From contig JAPFFF010000031.1 of assembly GCA_039105265.1 (NCBI GenBank), positions 434,001-498,000 on the forward strand: a stretch of DNA of 64,000 nt, given 5' to 3'. The position numbers and the translations under genes are program-made. Below, one piece after another: positions 8,972-17,502 of the stretch. Origin of the DNA: Tritrichomonas musculus (lineage: Eukaryota > Parabasalia > Tritrichomonadida > Tritrichomonadidae). The notes beneath the pieces were generated by a model. That model searched no databases. It was given only the letters and a program-made list of their open reading frames with translations, and was not told the origin of the DNA. Every line of letters starts with the position of its first letter. The stretch's first letter is position 1.

Positions 8972-9367
8972 TTAATCGATTACATCGCCATTCTCATCAC
9001 AAAGTTCTAGTGATACATCGATATTTACTGGTGGTTCACCACTAGTGAGGTGTTTAATCGTTGTTTCATCATCTAACGGTTTGTCGTTCTTATCGGAGTA
9101 ACCTTCACACTCTATATTGTATACTCGTTCAGGTATCTCATCAAACATCTGCCATCGTATGTAACAAGGATCTTGCACTTCAACCGGCTGTTCTTCAATT
9201 ACTTTCAATGGATCTGCGTTAGCAGAGTACGAAGTATCGTCATCATATCTATAATCATCAACAGACTCATGTTTTATATCTTCGTGTACGTAACTGTATA
9301 ACATAGTGTTCAGTGTCATTGGTTTCAGTTGGATAAAATTTTCATGTAATTCACATATCAAACTCAT
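8972..9367 (-). CDS. Acidic island protein (131 aa) directly upstream of the helicase
   Basis: Starts with ATG at 9367 (MSLICELHEN) and ends with TAA directly before the helicase ATG, with no base between and in the same reading frame. It is acidic and aromatic, with no known domain. Residues 45-52 read TSYSANAD, nearly identical to the repeat unit in the tail of the helicase (TSYSATAD). Two explanations fit. Either the two genes are separate and share a short modular peptide, or they were one 639-residue protein now interrupted by a TAA (or expressed by read-through). The close packing is unusual for a trichomonad nuclear gene pair and more like a plasmid or virus. Confidence 0.6.
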   Translation of the reverse strand: MSLICELHENFIQLKPMTLNTMLYSYVHEDIKHESVDDYRYDDDTSYSANADPLKVIEEQPVEVQDPCYIRWQMFDEIPERVYNIECEGYSDKNDKPLDDETTIKHLTSGEPPVNIDVSLELCDENGDVID

Positions 9368-9387
9368 TGTTTATACATTTAGTCATC

Positions 9388-9430
9388 CATTATATGCTAC
9401 AATAGTCCTTCATTATATGCCACTATTAGT
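9388..9430. repeat. Two tandem copies of a CATTATATGCYAC motif upstream of the island genes
   Basis: CATTATATGCTACAATAGT (9388-9406) is repeated as CATTATATGCCACTATTAGT (9411-9430) with a 4-base spacer, 20 bases upstream of the first ATG of the island. The position suggests a promoter or regulatory repeat for the minus-strand gene block. Confidence 0.45.
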
Positions 9431-10123
9431 TCTACTTTATTGGAACACAATCTCGATATGCCGTATATGAGCATTGCTATGGAAATGTTTGGAAACGGTT
9501 TCATATTAATATAGCCGATTTCGCCTATTATAATAGTTTATTTCGCCATTATTTTAGGTTATCGCTATTAGTATTGTCATATATTAATAGATCGTAGACA
9601 TATATCTATAGTCTTGTGCCACAGGTAGCACTAAAATAAATACAAAAACAGCTGATTTTTGGGTTTTTTCGTCAATTAAATTAGCTGTCACACGACTGTG
9701 GCGGGTATATATACTAATTAAGTCGAGGATGACAAAAATGTAATTTTTGGTAGACTGAATGAATTAGGTGTTAAGCGAGGGCGGAGCGAGTGAAACGAGA
9801 GTAGCACTCCTTAACATTTCTACTCTTTATCAACTACGAAACGCAGTAAGAATGCGTTATGAGATGAGATGGAGTTTATTTCCTTCGTATCATGCCCATA
9901 ATACATAATGATGACATAAACTAAGTCATCGAATTCGACAACTAATAAAATGGTTATGTTTTTAGAAAAAAAGATTTCTAAAGCAAAATATAATAAAGCA
10001 TTGATTTTATGACATTATCTTATTATTTTAACTTGAAAATAATCAAATTTTTTTGATGGCCAACTATGGAAAAAGTGAAGTAAAATTTTTCTATGGTTTA
10101 CAAAAAATTAAAAAATATAGAAA
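9431..10123. other. Intergenic right side of the island, with hairpins
   Basis: No gene. The first part has repeats of the ATTTCGCC/TATTATA type near 9510-9560. At 9772-9815 lies a GC-rich, purine-rich stretch (GCGAGGGCGGAGCGAG) enclosed by GTTAAG and CTTAAC. At 9840-9858 AACGCA and TGCGTT form a perfect 6-bp hairpin with a 7-base loop. The composition changes back to the AT-rich background about 9950, so I place the right edge of the island between 9.86 and 9.99 kb. Confidence 0.5.
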
Positions 10124-10831
10124 ATGTCTCAATACGCACGTTCCATTACTCGTTTCAGCCCAGATGGTAGATTATTCCAAATTGACCATGCTCAAGCTGC
10201 TGTCCAACGTGGTACTACTGTTGTCGCAATTCAATCAAAAGATCTCATTGTTATTGCTGTCGAAAAACTAACAATTGCAAAACTCCAAGATCCAAGCACA
10301 TTTCGAAAAGTTATTGCTCTCGATGACCATGTAATGTGCGCTTTTTCAGGGCTTCATGCTGACGCTCGCGTTCTCGTTCACAAAGCTCAAGTTGAATGCC
10401 AAAGCCATCGTTTAACATACGAGGATCCAATAACAATCGAAAGAATTGCTCGTTTTATTGCAACAATTCAACTTAAATATACTCAATCAGGAGGTGTTCG
10501 TCCATTTGGTGTTGCAACACTTGTTTGCGGATTCGATTCAACAACAGGCCTTCCTCATATATATGAAACTTTACCATCCGGTGCTTATGCCGAATGGAAA
10601 GCACGAACAATCGGAAGGCACGATCAAACAGTTATGGAATATCTTGAAAAACACTATAAAGATGACATTACTGATGATGATGCAAAGAAAATTGCAATTG
10701 GATCTCTTCTTGAAGTTGTAGAAAATGGCGCAAAGAACCTTGAAGTCGCATTAATGCAAAAAGGCCATCCAATGACACTTATGCAAGAAGATGAACTTAC
10801 AGCATTGATCGAATCAATCAATAAAAAATAA
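10124..10831 (+). CDS. PSMA7: 20S proteasome alpha subunit, alpha4 type (PSMA7/Pre6)
   Basis: 235 residues, the usual size. The N-terminus has the proteasome alpha signature (YARSITRFSPDGRLFQIDHA), with the typical SPDG and the helix H0 that gates the pore. Characteristic alpha4 features follow: VEKLTIAKLQD, IALDDHVMCAFSGLHADARVL, VECQSHRL, YTQSGGVRPFG and LPSGAYAEWKARTIGR. Alpha subunits have no catalytic threonine; this one forms part of the outer ring of the 20S core in the cytosol and nucleus. The start is fixed by homology. A run of 14-16 A bases about 35 bases after the stop lies in the 3' region. Codons are regular and biased, as expected for an abundant protein. The alpha4 choice among the seven paralogues is from the sequence pattern. 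Confidence 0.95.
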   Translation: MSQYARSITRFSPDGRLFQIDHAQAAVQRGTTVVAIQSKDLIVIAVEKLTIAKLQDPSTFRKVIALDDHVMCAFSGLHADARVLVHKAQVECQSHRLTYEDPITIERIARFIATIQLKYTQSGGVRPFGVATLVCGFDSTTGLPHIYETLPSGAYAEWKARTIGRHDQTVMEYLEKHYKDDITDDDAKKIAIGSLLEVVENGAKNLEVALMQKGHPMTLMQEDELTALIESINKK

Positions 10832-11057
10832 ATAACAAATTAAATATTTATGTACAATTTAATAAAAAAAAAAAAAAATCATTTTGATAGTCGACTTTAT
10901 ATTTTTTAATTGCTAATTTTCCTGGTATCATTGCTTATTTGAACTAAAAAAGTTAATAAACTAAATGATTCCAATTATTTAAAAAACAAATATAATAATA
11001 TAAAAATTCATACATGTTTAAATAATATATATATTGCAAATAGCTTCATAACTTGAT

Positions 11058-12014
11058 TCAATGCTTGCGTCTTAGTGCAGACGGGCTTGGCGTCATCTGT
11101 ACTCGCGTAGATGGCCGAATTCTTGTAGGAGTTGAAGGGCTCCTCTTTTTTGGCGTGAGCAATCTAGATTCTCTATTTTGTATCGATCTCTGAGTTAATT
11201 GTGGCCCTATTCGCTTATCTCCAACGAGCAGCTGGTCAGGAATTGGGCATTCATATTGATTACATATTTGCTCAAACTGAACATTAAAATGACTAACTTT
11301 TGCACACTTTTTTGCAACAGAAGAGCATTTCGTCCACATGAACGTGAATTTTTGGTGGATTGCTATAACTTGCAGTTCACGAGATTTGTATAATTCTTCA
11401 AAACATCTATCTTTCTTTGTTTTAATACTAGATATAGCTCTTTGAAGCAAAGTTGCAAGATTATGAATTTCTGTGCTCATTGTATTTAAAGTGTTTAACT
11501 GAATAACTTCAAATTTATCATTAACTTTTCGTTCTCTTTCATCATAAACAAGTTGTGCAACTTCTGATGATTTATCCCTTATTTGTTCAGCGAGATCAAA
11601 ATCGCCTGCAGCAGCGGCTTTTTTGGCGTTGACAATCATATCTTCATATTCAGGAACTGGACGCGACCTTTCTTTTAAAAATGATTTTACTTGCTTCATT
11701 TGAATTTCAGTCAATATTTTCATGTGCCTACTTTTAGCCTGTTTAAATTTCTGTTCATATTTTGCTCTTACACACTTTTCTTCATTGAAAAATAATCTTT
11801 GCTTCTCTTCAACAGTTTGATCGAATTCTTTAAGATAATTTTCAAGCATATCTAAGTAAGGTTGATAAAGAGCTTGCTTATTTTTTTTTGCAGCACCTGC
11901 TTTAATATCAATTATTTCTTCATTTATTTGTCTTGCATATTTAAAATCAAGAACTTCAATTGCCTGTTTTTGCTTTAAACGAAGTTCTCTTATTTTCTCG
12001 TCTTCCTCATTCAT
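11058..12014 (-). CDS. Coiled-coil protein with UVR-like helical motifs (318 aa)
   Basis: ATG at 12014. Residues 1-230 are charged and helical. Two segments, about 7-32 (LRLKQKQAIEVLDFKYARQI) and 121-150 (AKKAAAAGDFDLAEQIRD), fit the pattern of UVR-type helical hairpins (x-A-x-x-x-x-D-F-x-x-A-x-x-I/L-R/N). The last 60 residues are basic and rich in S, T, P and R (TPKKRSPSTPTRIRP), with several SP/TP sites for proline-directed kinases. No enzyme motif. Proteins of this layout are frequent in trichomonads and of unknown role; a cytoskeletal or microtubule-binding tail is possible. It is convergent with the proteasome gene. Confidence 0.75.
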   Translation of the reverse strand: MNEEDEKIRELRLKQKQAIEVLDFKYARQINEEIIDIKAGAAKKNKQALYQPYLDMLENYLKEFDQTVEEKQRLFFNEEKCVRAKYEQKFKQAKSRHMKILTEIQMKQVKSFLKERSRPVPEYEDMIVNAKKAAAAGDFDLAEQIRDKSSEVAQLVYDERERKVNDKFEVIQLNTLNTMSTEIHNLATLLQRAISSIKTKKDRCFEELYKSRELQVIAIHQKFTFMWTKCSSVAKKCAKVSHFNVQFEQICNQYECPIPDQLLVGDKRIGPQLTQRSIQNRESRLLTPKKRSPSTPTRIRPSTRVQMTPSPSALRRKH

Positions 12015-12741
12015 ACAAATCTATTCAACTTTTTAAATAAAAATCGTAATCCGTTTACATTTTTAAAAATTTGTGTTCGTTATTCATATATATTTATTTC
12101 CATTTCATATTTTCTAATTTCACTCTTAAATTTCCATTTGGTATTATACACCACAAAAATAGTTTCTTGAAATATATGCTATTTCTGGTTTATTCAAGTA
12201 CTGATATTATTTTTTGATCTAATTGTGAAAACGACCAGTTGTAATTAGTTTATATGACAATAAAAACAATTGAAATCATATATCTCGAGAATTATTTTTC
12301 TGAACTTTACTCTAAAACCAAATAATATAATCATGGAACTTTATGAAAATCATTTTTTCTACTACTTGAATGTATTCATCCATTTTAATTAGTTTTACAT
12401 ATATAGACCATTTATACTGCTATTTTTTTACTTCTAACTGATGTAAAACATAATTTTGGATTATCAAATACAATATTTTCCTATTCATTAGTTTCTTGTG
12501 ATCATGACCACCATAATCTATAAAATAAATGCCATTGTTTCACTAAATTGACCATTCTTAAAATCCATCACTACACAAAAAACACAAGCATTTACAACAA
12601 AAGAATTTATCCAATGTTTTCATTATCAACAGGACATACTAATTCATGTTCATTGTAATTTATATTTATAAACAAAATAATCTAATAAATAAAGTATTAA
12701 TAATAAAAATTGACTTGTTTAATTAAAATCAGTTTATTAAT
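12015..12741. other. Intergenic, AT-rich, nothing recognised
   Basis: About 730 bases without a plausible gene or structured RNA. It separates the UVR-like gene from the membrane-protein remnant. Confidence 0.6.
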
Positions 12742-13005
12742 TTAGTTTAAATGTTCAAGCTCTTCTGGTTCCACTGGCTTTTCGTCATTATCATTAAAAG
12801 TATTAACATCATCTTCTATAGATGCATGAATTACTTTCCTTGACAATCAAATAACAAATACAGTAGGAACAGTAATTGCAGATATATACGAAATGATAAT
12901 CAACAAGTTTTTCAAAAAGAACTTTTTCACAATGTTCTCATCTTCCAAACTGTTTTGAATATAATTATTTATTATGCTGAATATGATATAAAAACAAAGC
13001 CACTT
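12742..13005 (-). pseudogene. Remnant of a membrane protein C-terminus
   Basis: Read on the minus strand, 88 codons in one frame between a TAA at 13006-13008 and the final TAA at 12742-12744, with one TGA at 12847-12849. It encodes two hydrophobic segments, WLCFYIIFSIINNYI and then NLLIIISYISAITVPTVFVI, then, after the TGA, a positively charged LSRKV and an acidic tail (DDVNTFNDNDEKPVEPEE). A membrane segment followed by a basic stop-transfer and an acidic cytoplasmic tail is a convincing protein pattern, and it is too short and broken to be a working gene. The parent family is not recognised. Confidence 0.5.
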
Positions 13006-13312
13006 TTATGTATCGCGAATAATTAATCTTTAAAACACTTTATACATTAATATTAAGCGAATTTGATTGATATATGCATTGCATATTTATCATATTGGAT
13101 ATCAGGAATAATAATGAAATCAATTAGTATATTATAAAATTGATCAGAAGAAATACTTATGATTGTTAAAATTGATGAAAAACATAGATTTGATGGATAA
13201 ATAATACATTGATTTTTTTTTAAAAAGAAAATGATCGTTAATGATCGTTCTACCATCAAACCTAAAATTTCAGTAATTGAAAAATTGACCTTATATTTAA
13301 ACCTTTTGCTGA

Positions 13313-14305
13313 ATGGATTCACAAGACTCTGATGCTGATATTTATGGAGAAGATCCACCAGAACCAACTCCAGCACCTGCACCAGCACCAGCACCAGCGC
13401 CTGCATCAGTTCCAGCTTCTACTCCAGCCCCAGCAACTGAAGCTCCAGAACCGACTGAACCAGAACCTCAATATACTGAATTAGAAGATAAAAAAGAAAT
13501 TCCTACAGTTAGTATTTACGTCGAAGGATTAGACTGGTGGGTTACAGATAAAACAATTAAAGATCTCCTACAACCAATAGGTTTGGTTACTGACCTTAAA
13601 TTTTACCAATATCCATCAAATGGAAAATTTACTGGTAATTTTGAATGCTCAATTCAAACCGAATACCCAGAAGATCAAGTTATACAAATGATAAAAGAAA
13701 TTAAATTCGATGAAAAAAATCCAACTGTCGTTTCTACTTCTCGAATGAAACCTCCTACAGCAAATCTTAATGAAATCAAGTTAACACCTGTTACCAAACC
13801 AGCACCAATGCTTTACGAAGATCCTAAAATTCCAATACCTCGATATTTGCTTCCCTTTGAACAGCGTCAAAATGATAACGACAACAAAAACAAAGTCGAC
13901 GAAAAGCGTCCAAAGAAGTCTAACGATCGAGATAATAGTAATAATAGCAGCAATTCAAGAGACAGAGATTCCAGAGATCGAGACCGTGATCGTGATCGTG
14001 ATAGAGATCGTGACAGAGATCGTGACAGAGATCGTGATCGAGACCGCGATCGAGATAGAGATCGTGACAGAGATAGAGACAGAGGAGACAGACATGGCCG
14101 TGATCGCGATCGAGACCGTGATCGTGATAGAGACAGAGATAGGGATCGCGATAGAGATAGCTATAGAAGAAGGGATTATGACAGAGATTACGATTATAGT
14201 GATGATAAAGAATATAGAAGAAGAGATGATGATTATTACGAAAGAGATATTAGAAAAAGAAGAGATGATCGTGATGATGATCGTGATAGAAGAAGAAGAA
14301 AGTAA
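13313..14305 (+). CDS. CFIm68 (CPSF6)-like pre-mRNA 3'-end processing factor, RRM plus RD repeats
   Basis: 330 residues. Residues 18-42 are a proline-alanine run (APAPAPAP). An RRM spans about 66-145: IYVEGLDWWVTDKTIKDLL has the GL-WW-TD signature of the CPSF6/CPSF7 RRM, followed by the RNP1-like GKFTGNFECSI. A linker is followed at about 215-330 by an almost pure Arg-Asp/Arg-Glu repeat, as in the RS-like tail of CFIm68. The known protein binds CFIm25 and directs poly(A)-site choice in the nucleus. The DNA of the RD region is a degenerate six-base repeat (about 13977-14160), so repeat number may vary between strains. The family call rests mainly on the WW-TD RRM and the RD tail; a general RRM-RD splicing factor is the alternative. 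Confidence 0.75.
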   Translation: MDSQDSDADIYGEDPPEPTPAPAPAPAPAPASVPASTPAPATEAPEPTEPEPQYTELEDKKEIPTVSIYVEGLDWWVTDKTIKDLLQPIGLVTDLKFYQYPSNGKFTGNFECSIQTEYPEDQVIQMIKEIKFDEKNPTVVSTSRMKPPTANLNEIKLTPVTKPAPMLYEDPKIPIPRYLLPFEQRQNDNDNKNKVDEKRPKKSNDRDNSNNSSNSRDRDSRDRDRDRDRDRDRDRDRDRDRDRDRDRDRDRDRDRDRGDRHGRDRDRDRDRDRDRDRDRDRDSYRRRDYDRDYDYSDDKEYRRRDDDYYERDIRKRRDDRDDDRDRRRRK

Positions 14306-14480
14306 AATGGTAATACCTTATTAGCCTCAAATACAAGTTTTACAATGAATTATAATTATAATAAGCAACAATGATTTTAGTTTAATATAATATTTATTTA
14401 TTTTTTAAATTTTATTTTATTTGTTTTTTTTTTTTTCATCACTTTTTTTAATTCGTTAGATTTTATGTTTTTACTTTTTG

Positions 14481-15524
14481 ATGTCAGAATTAAATAATCA
14501 ATCTTTTAGCGTGGAAGATATTTCAATTCATGAAGAAGAAGAAGAGGAAGAAGAAGCCGACGATATTGATTTACCGGTTGACATTTCCAAACAAATTGCA
14601 TTACCAACATTATCTTTTTCTGCAGAAGAAGCAATTGCTATATTATTATTACGATGGACAGCTCAATTTAAAGATTTTACTGTTTTAAGAACAGATGATC
14701 CTGAAGTTTATGTTGAATGTGGAATAAGAATAAACCTTGGTGAAGAATATAATCATGAAGAAAAAACATATATCAATTCAAAAAACCTCAAGATAGATGA
14801 TTATCCATCTTCAATGACTGTTGCAGGACTCATTTTTTATCATTACGGAGAAGAAGCTATAATCAACCATCTCGAAACAATGAATTTAACCTGTCCAGAA
14901 GGAGATAGACCATTTCTTTTGAAGAGGCTATATACAGCGATCATTGAGCCACTTGACCTTAGTCTTGATAATCTATCAATTTATAGTGATGTGAGAAAAC
15001 TTGCACAAATTATGGATCCAATTGATGATCATGATCCAATTGTTAAACAAGAAAATTTTGAATCATTAATTGATATAATAATTGAACAATTTGATCAAAG
15101 AATAAGTTGGGCTGCTAAAAAACTTCTTCCTGGTAGAAATACAATTAGAAAAGCTATCGAAGATAGAAAGAAGATCCTTCCATCTGGTGACATTGTTGTG
15201 ATACCTCATTATGTTCCGCTTACAATGAACAAGGATTTGATTGAGAAGAAAAGTCAAAAAAAACATGGAATTAAATATATCGCAATGCCTCGTGCTGTTG
15301 GTGATGGTGGGGTTTACGCCCTCAGATGGAATTCAAACTTCAGAAAATTAAAATTTAATGGATTCAGAGATGAACATCTCACGGGCATGTTGCAGAATTT
15401 TAATGGCACAGGCTGGATTCATCCGAATGGCCTGGTTGGGGCGATGGATAAATTACCAAATGCAGTTGAATATTTAAAGCAGATTCTCAAAGATAACAAA
15501 GCTGGTATAGCTTCAAACTTTTAA
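14481..15524 (+). CDS. MYG1: MYG1-family protein lacking its metal-binding motifs
   Basis: I take the ATG at 14481 (MSELNNQSFS), giving 347 residues. After an acidic N-terminus (17-30, poly-Glu) the protein aligns through its length with MYG1/UPF0160, the DHH-type 3'-5' RNA exonuclease: VLRTDDPE (68-75), SMTVAGLIFYHYG (111-123), SWAAKKLLPGRNTIRKAIEDR (209-229), LPSGDIVVI (233-241), FNGFRDEHLTGM (292-303), GWIHPNGLVGAMD (311-323). But the motifs that hold the metal ions are gone: where the family has THxGxFHxDE this protein reads LPTLSFSAEE (41-50), and where it has the DHH box it reads YNHEE (90-94). It is probably inactive and may act as a binding partner. The family is active in mitochondria, nucleus and cytosol elsewhere; no targeting peptide is visible here. 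Confidence 0.8.
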   Translation: MSELNNQSFSVEDISIHEEEEEEEEADDIDLPVDISKQIALPTLSFSAEEAIAILLLRWTAQFKDFTVLRTDDPEVYVECGIRINLGEEYNHEEKTYINSKNLKIDDYPSSMTVAGLIFYHYGEEAIINHLETMNLTCPEGDRPFLLKRLYTAIIEPLDLSLDNLSIYSDVRKLAQIMDPIDDHDPIVKQENFESLIDIIIEQFDQRISWAAKKLLPGRNTIRKAIEDRKKILPSGDIVVIPHYVPLTMNKDLIEKKSQKKHGIKYIAMPRAVGDGGVYALRWNSNFRKLKFNGFRDEHLTGMLQNFNGTGWIHPNGLVGAMDKLPNAVEYLKQILKDNKAGIASNF

Positions 15525-16217
15525 TATATTATTACTTTTACCATATTTTTATGTTTATTTAATGAAATATTACAAACAAAGTGAAAAAACTTCTTTAACA
15601 TATTAATCTTTTTTAATTAACATATTAATCTTTTTTAATTAAGATAAATATGCTAAATATAAATACAATAAGCTTGTAAATTTGGTGAAATAAACGTTTT
15701 TTGGGTTTTAAAAATCACCAAATGTAACCATATTATTGTCAAATAAATTTTATTAATATTTATTATTGTCATAAACCATTGAATTATTTGAAAGAGGAAT
15801 TAAATGAGTTTTATCAAAAGTCATATTAATAATCGATAAGATTTTCTCAGTAAAAAAATGTTATTTTTTGAATATTACAAAATAATTGTATGATTTGTAT
15901 AATATATCATATAAAATAATAATAAAAAGCTCATTTATATTGACGATGAAAAGCCAAATAACCGATTTCACCAAAAACCCAGGTCTTGGGCTTTTGGCGA
16001 CAGCATTCAATTTTGAATAGTTTACATATATTTTGGAGATCACCAAAACGGTTTTTTTGGCGATGGTGATTTGTAAAGCTTTCAAAATATCATATATAAA
16101 ATAAATAAAAAAAAATAAGATATAAATATATAAAAAAATCAATAATAGCATTTTTTCAATTGAAAATAATTTTTTTTCATTTATATTTTAAATATATACC
16201 GATATAAAATGTATTTA

Positions 16218-16334
16218 AAATATTAATAGTATTTATATTTTTATGAATATATATAGCCGAATAATAAATAATGCATTGAAATAATGCATTGAAATATTAA
16301 TAGTATTTATATTTTTATGAATATATATAGCCGA
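16218..16334. repeat. 43-base direct repeat
   Basis: The 43 bases at 16218-16260 are repeated at 16292-16334 (both end in ATATATATAGCCGA), separated by 31 bases that themselves contain a repeated AATGCATTGAA. No gene covers it; probably a recent local duplication. Confidence 0.7.
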
Positions 16335-17488
16335 GTAATTAAATAAATTCATTGAATTTATTGAATGTTGATTCGTAAATTGAATTATTATTTAATCAAA
16401 TATCATTTAATCATTTTATTTAATAATTCATAAGAAATAACTTTTTAAAAGATTTATTAAAATCGCCAAAAGACCAGAAAGAATCACCAAGACCAGGTCT
16501 TTTTTTTACATTTGGGTATATTTTACAAGCTTAAATACAAAAAGATTAGCAGAAATCATGTAATTATAGTTAATAGTAACAAAATGAACCATAAGTTTTA
16601 TTTTAGAACATTGAACGTAGGAAACCATGGCGGTTAAATACGTTAAAACAAAAAACACTCTTTTTAGGTGAATATATAAAGATTTGAAAAACAATTTCAC
16701 TTGTATATTAATAAGTATCTTTATAAGTAAATAATTAATTAAAAGAATTTAAATTAATTACATCACGTATCATTTTAAAGCCGAAATATTAAATGAAAAA
16801 TTTACATGAAAATTCAATACCTATCGTCAAAAAAGCATTGAAAAATAAAATAAAAAAATGAACAAAATGAAGGATTAATATATTTTACTATTTGAATATT
16901 TTCAATTATCATTTTATTGAAAATATATTTATATAATAATGTTTCCTTTTAATGCGTAACAATTCCCAATACTCTTATTTTAATAGTCATTTCAATTTTA
17001 TTATCACAATATTTGATGGGACAAAATGGTATAAACCGAAAACATATAATTTGAGAGAAGCATTGTAAAATTGACCATATCAAAATCTTTATTATGTTTA
17101 TTTCGGTAAGTATTTAAAAAAACAATATTTTAATAAATCATATAAAAATAATACGCATTATTTTACTAAAGTATTTAGGCATTGCTTTTTTATCTTTGAA
17201 ATAAATGAAGATATGATTTTCGATTCATTTCAAATGAAAATAGGTAAAATATAAATAAACGTCTTAATTCAAATTTTATAAATATCCTTTTCAATAATTT
17301 CAATAAAAAAAAATAAATAAACCGTTTATTTAAAAAAAAAAAGTTGTAACAATATTTATTGCATTCAACGAGGGGAAAAAATAATTTTATTATACCAATC
17401 CTTCATAATTTTTCATTAAAAAAAGTGAAATTAGCTGGCTGACATTTGAAAAATTGAATAAAGTATGATCACATAAGATGACTTAACT

Positions 17489-17494
17489 TCACTT
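17489..17494 (+). promoter_or_regulatory. Inr-like initiator (TCACTT) of the beta-barrel gene
   Basis: TCACTT matches the trichomonad initiator TCA(+1)Y(T/A), with the A 12 bases before the ATG, the spacing typical of short trichomonad 5' leaders. Confidence 0.4.
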
Positions 17495-17502
17495 ACAGTA
17501 AA

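Larger units (their letters stand above)
15525..17502. other. 2-kb AT-rich intergenic region with short repeats
   Basis: No credible gene. It contains a tandem 22-base repeat at 15597-15640, a 43-base direct repeat (see separate entry), and several copies of a GC-richer motif of the ATCACCAAA / TCGCCAAAA type near 15710, 15965-16000, 16045-16065 and 16465-16495 in both orientations, which look like pieces of a degraded inverted-repeat element. Confidence 0.5.

Noticed and set aside
13857-14324. Second frame over the CFIm68-like gene with IEIVTEI repeats
   Set aside because: Off-frame reading of the Arg-Asp codon repeat.
15861-16151. 96-codon minus-strand hydrophobic frame
   Set aside because: Low-complexity I/F/Y from AT-rich DNA; contains the degraded CACCAAA repeats; no start context or family.
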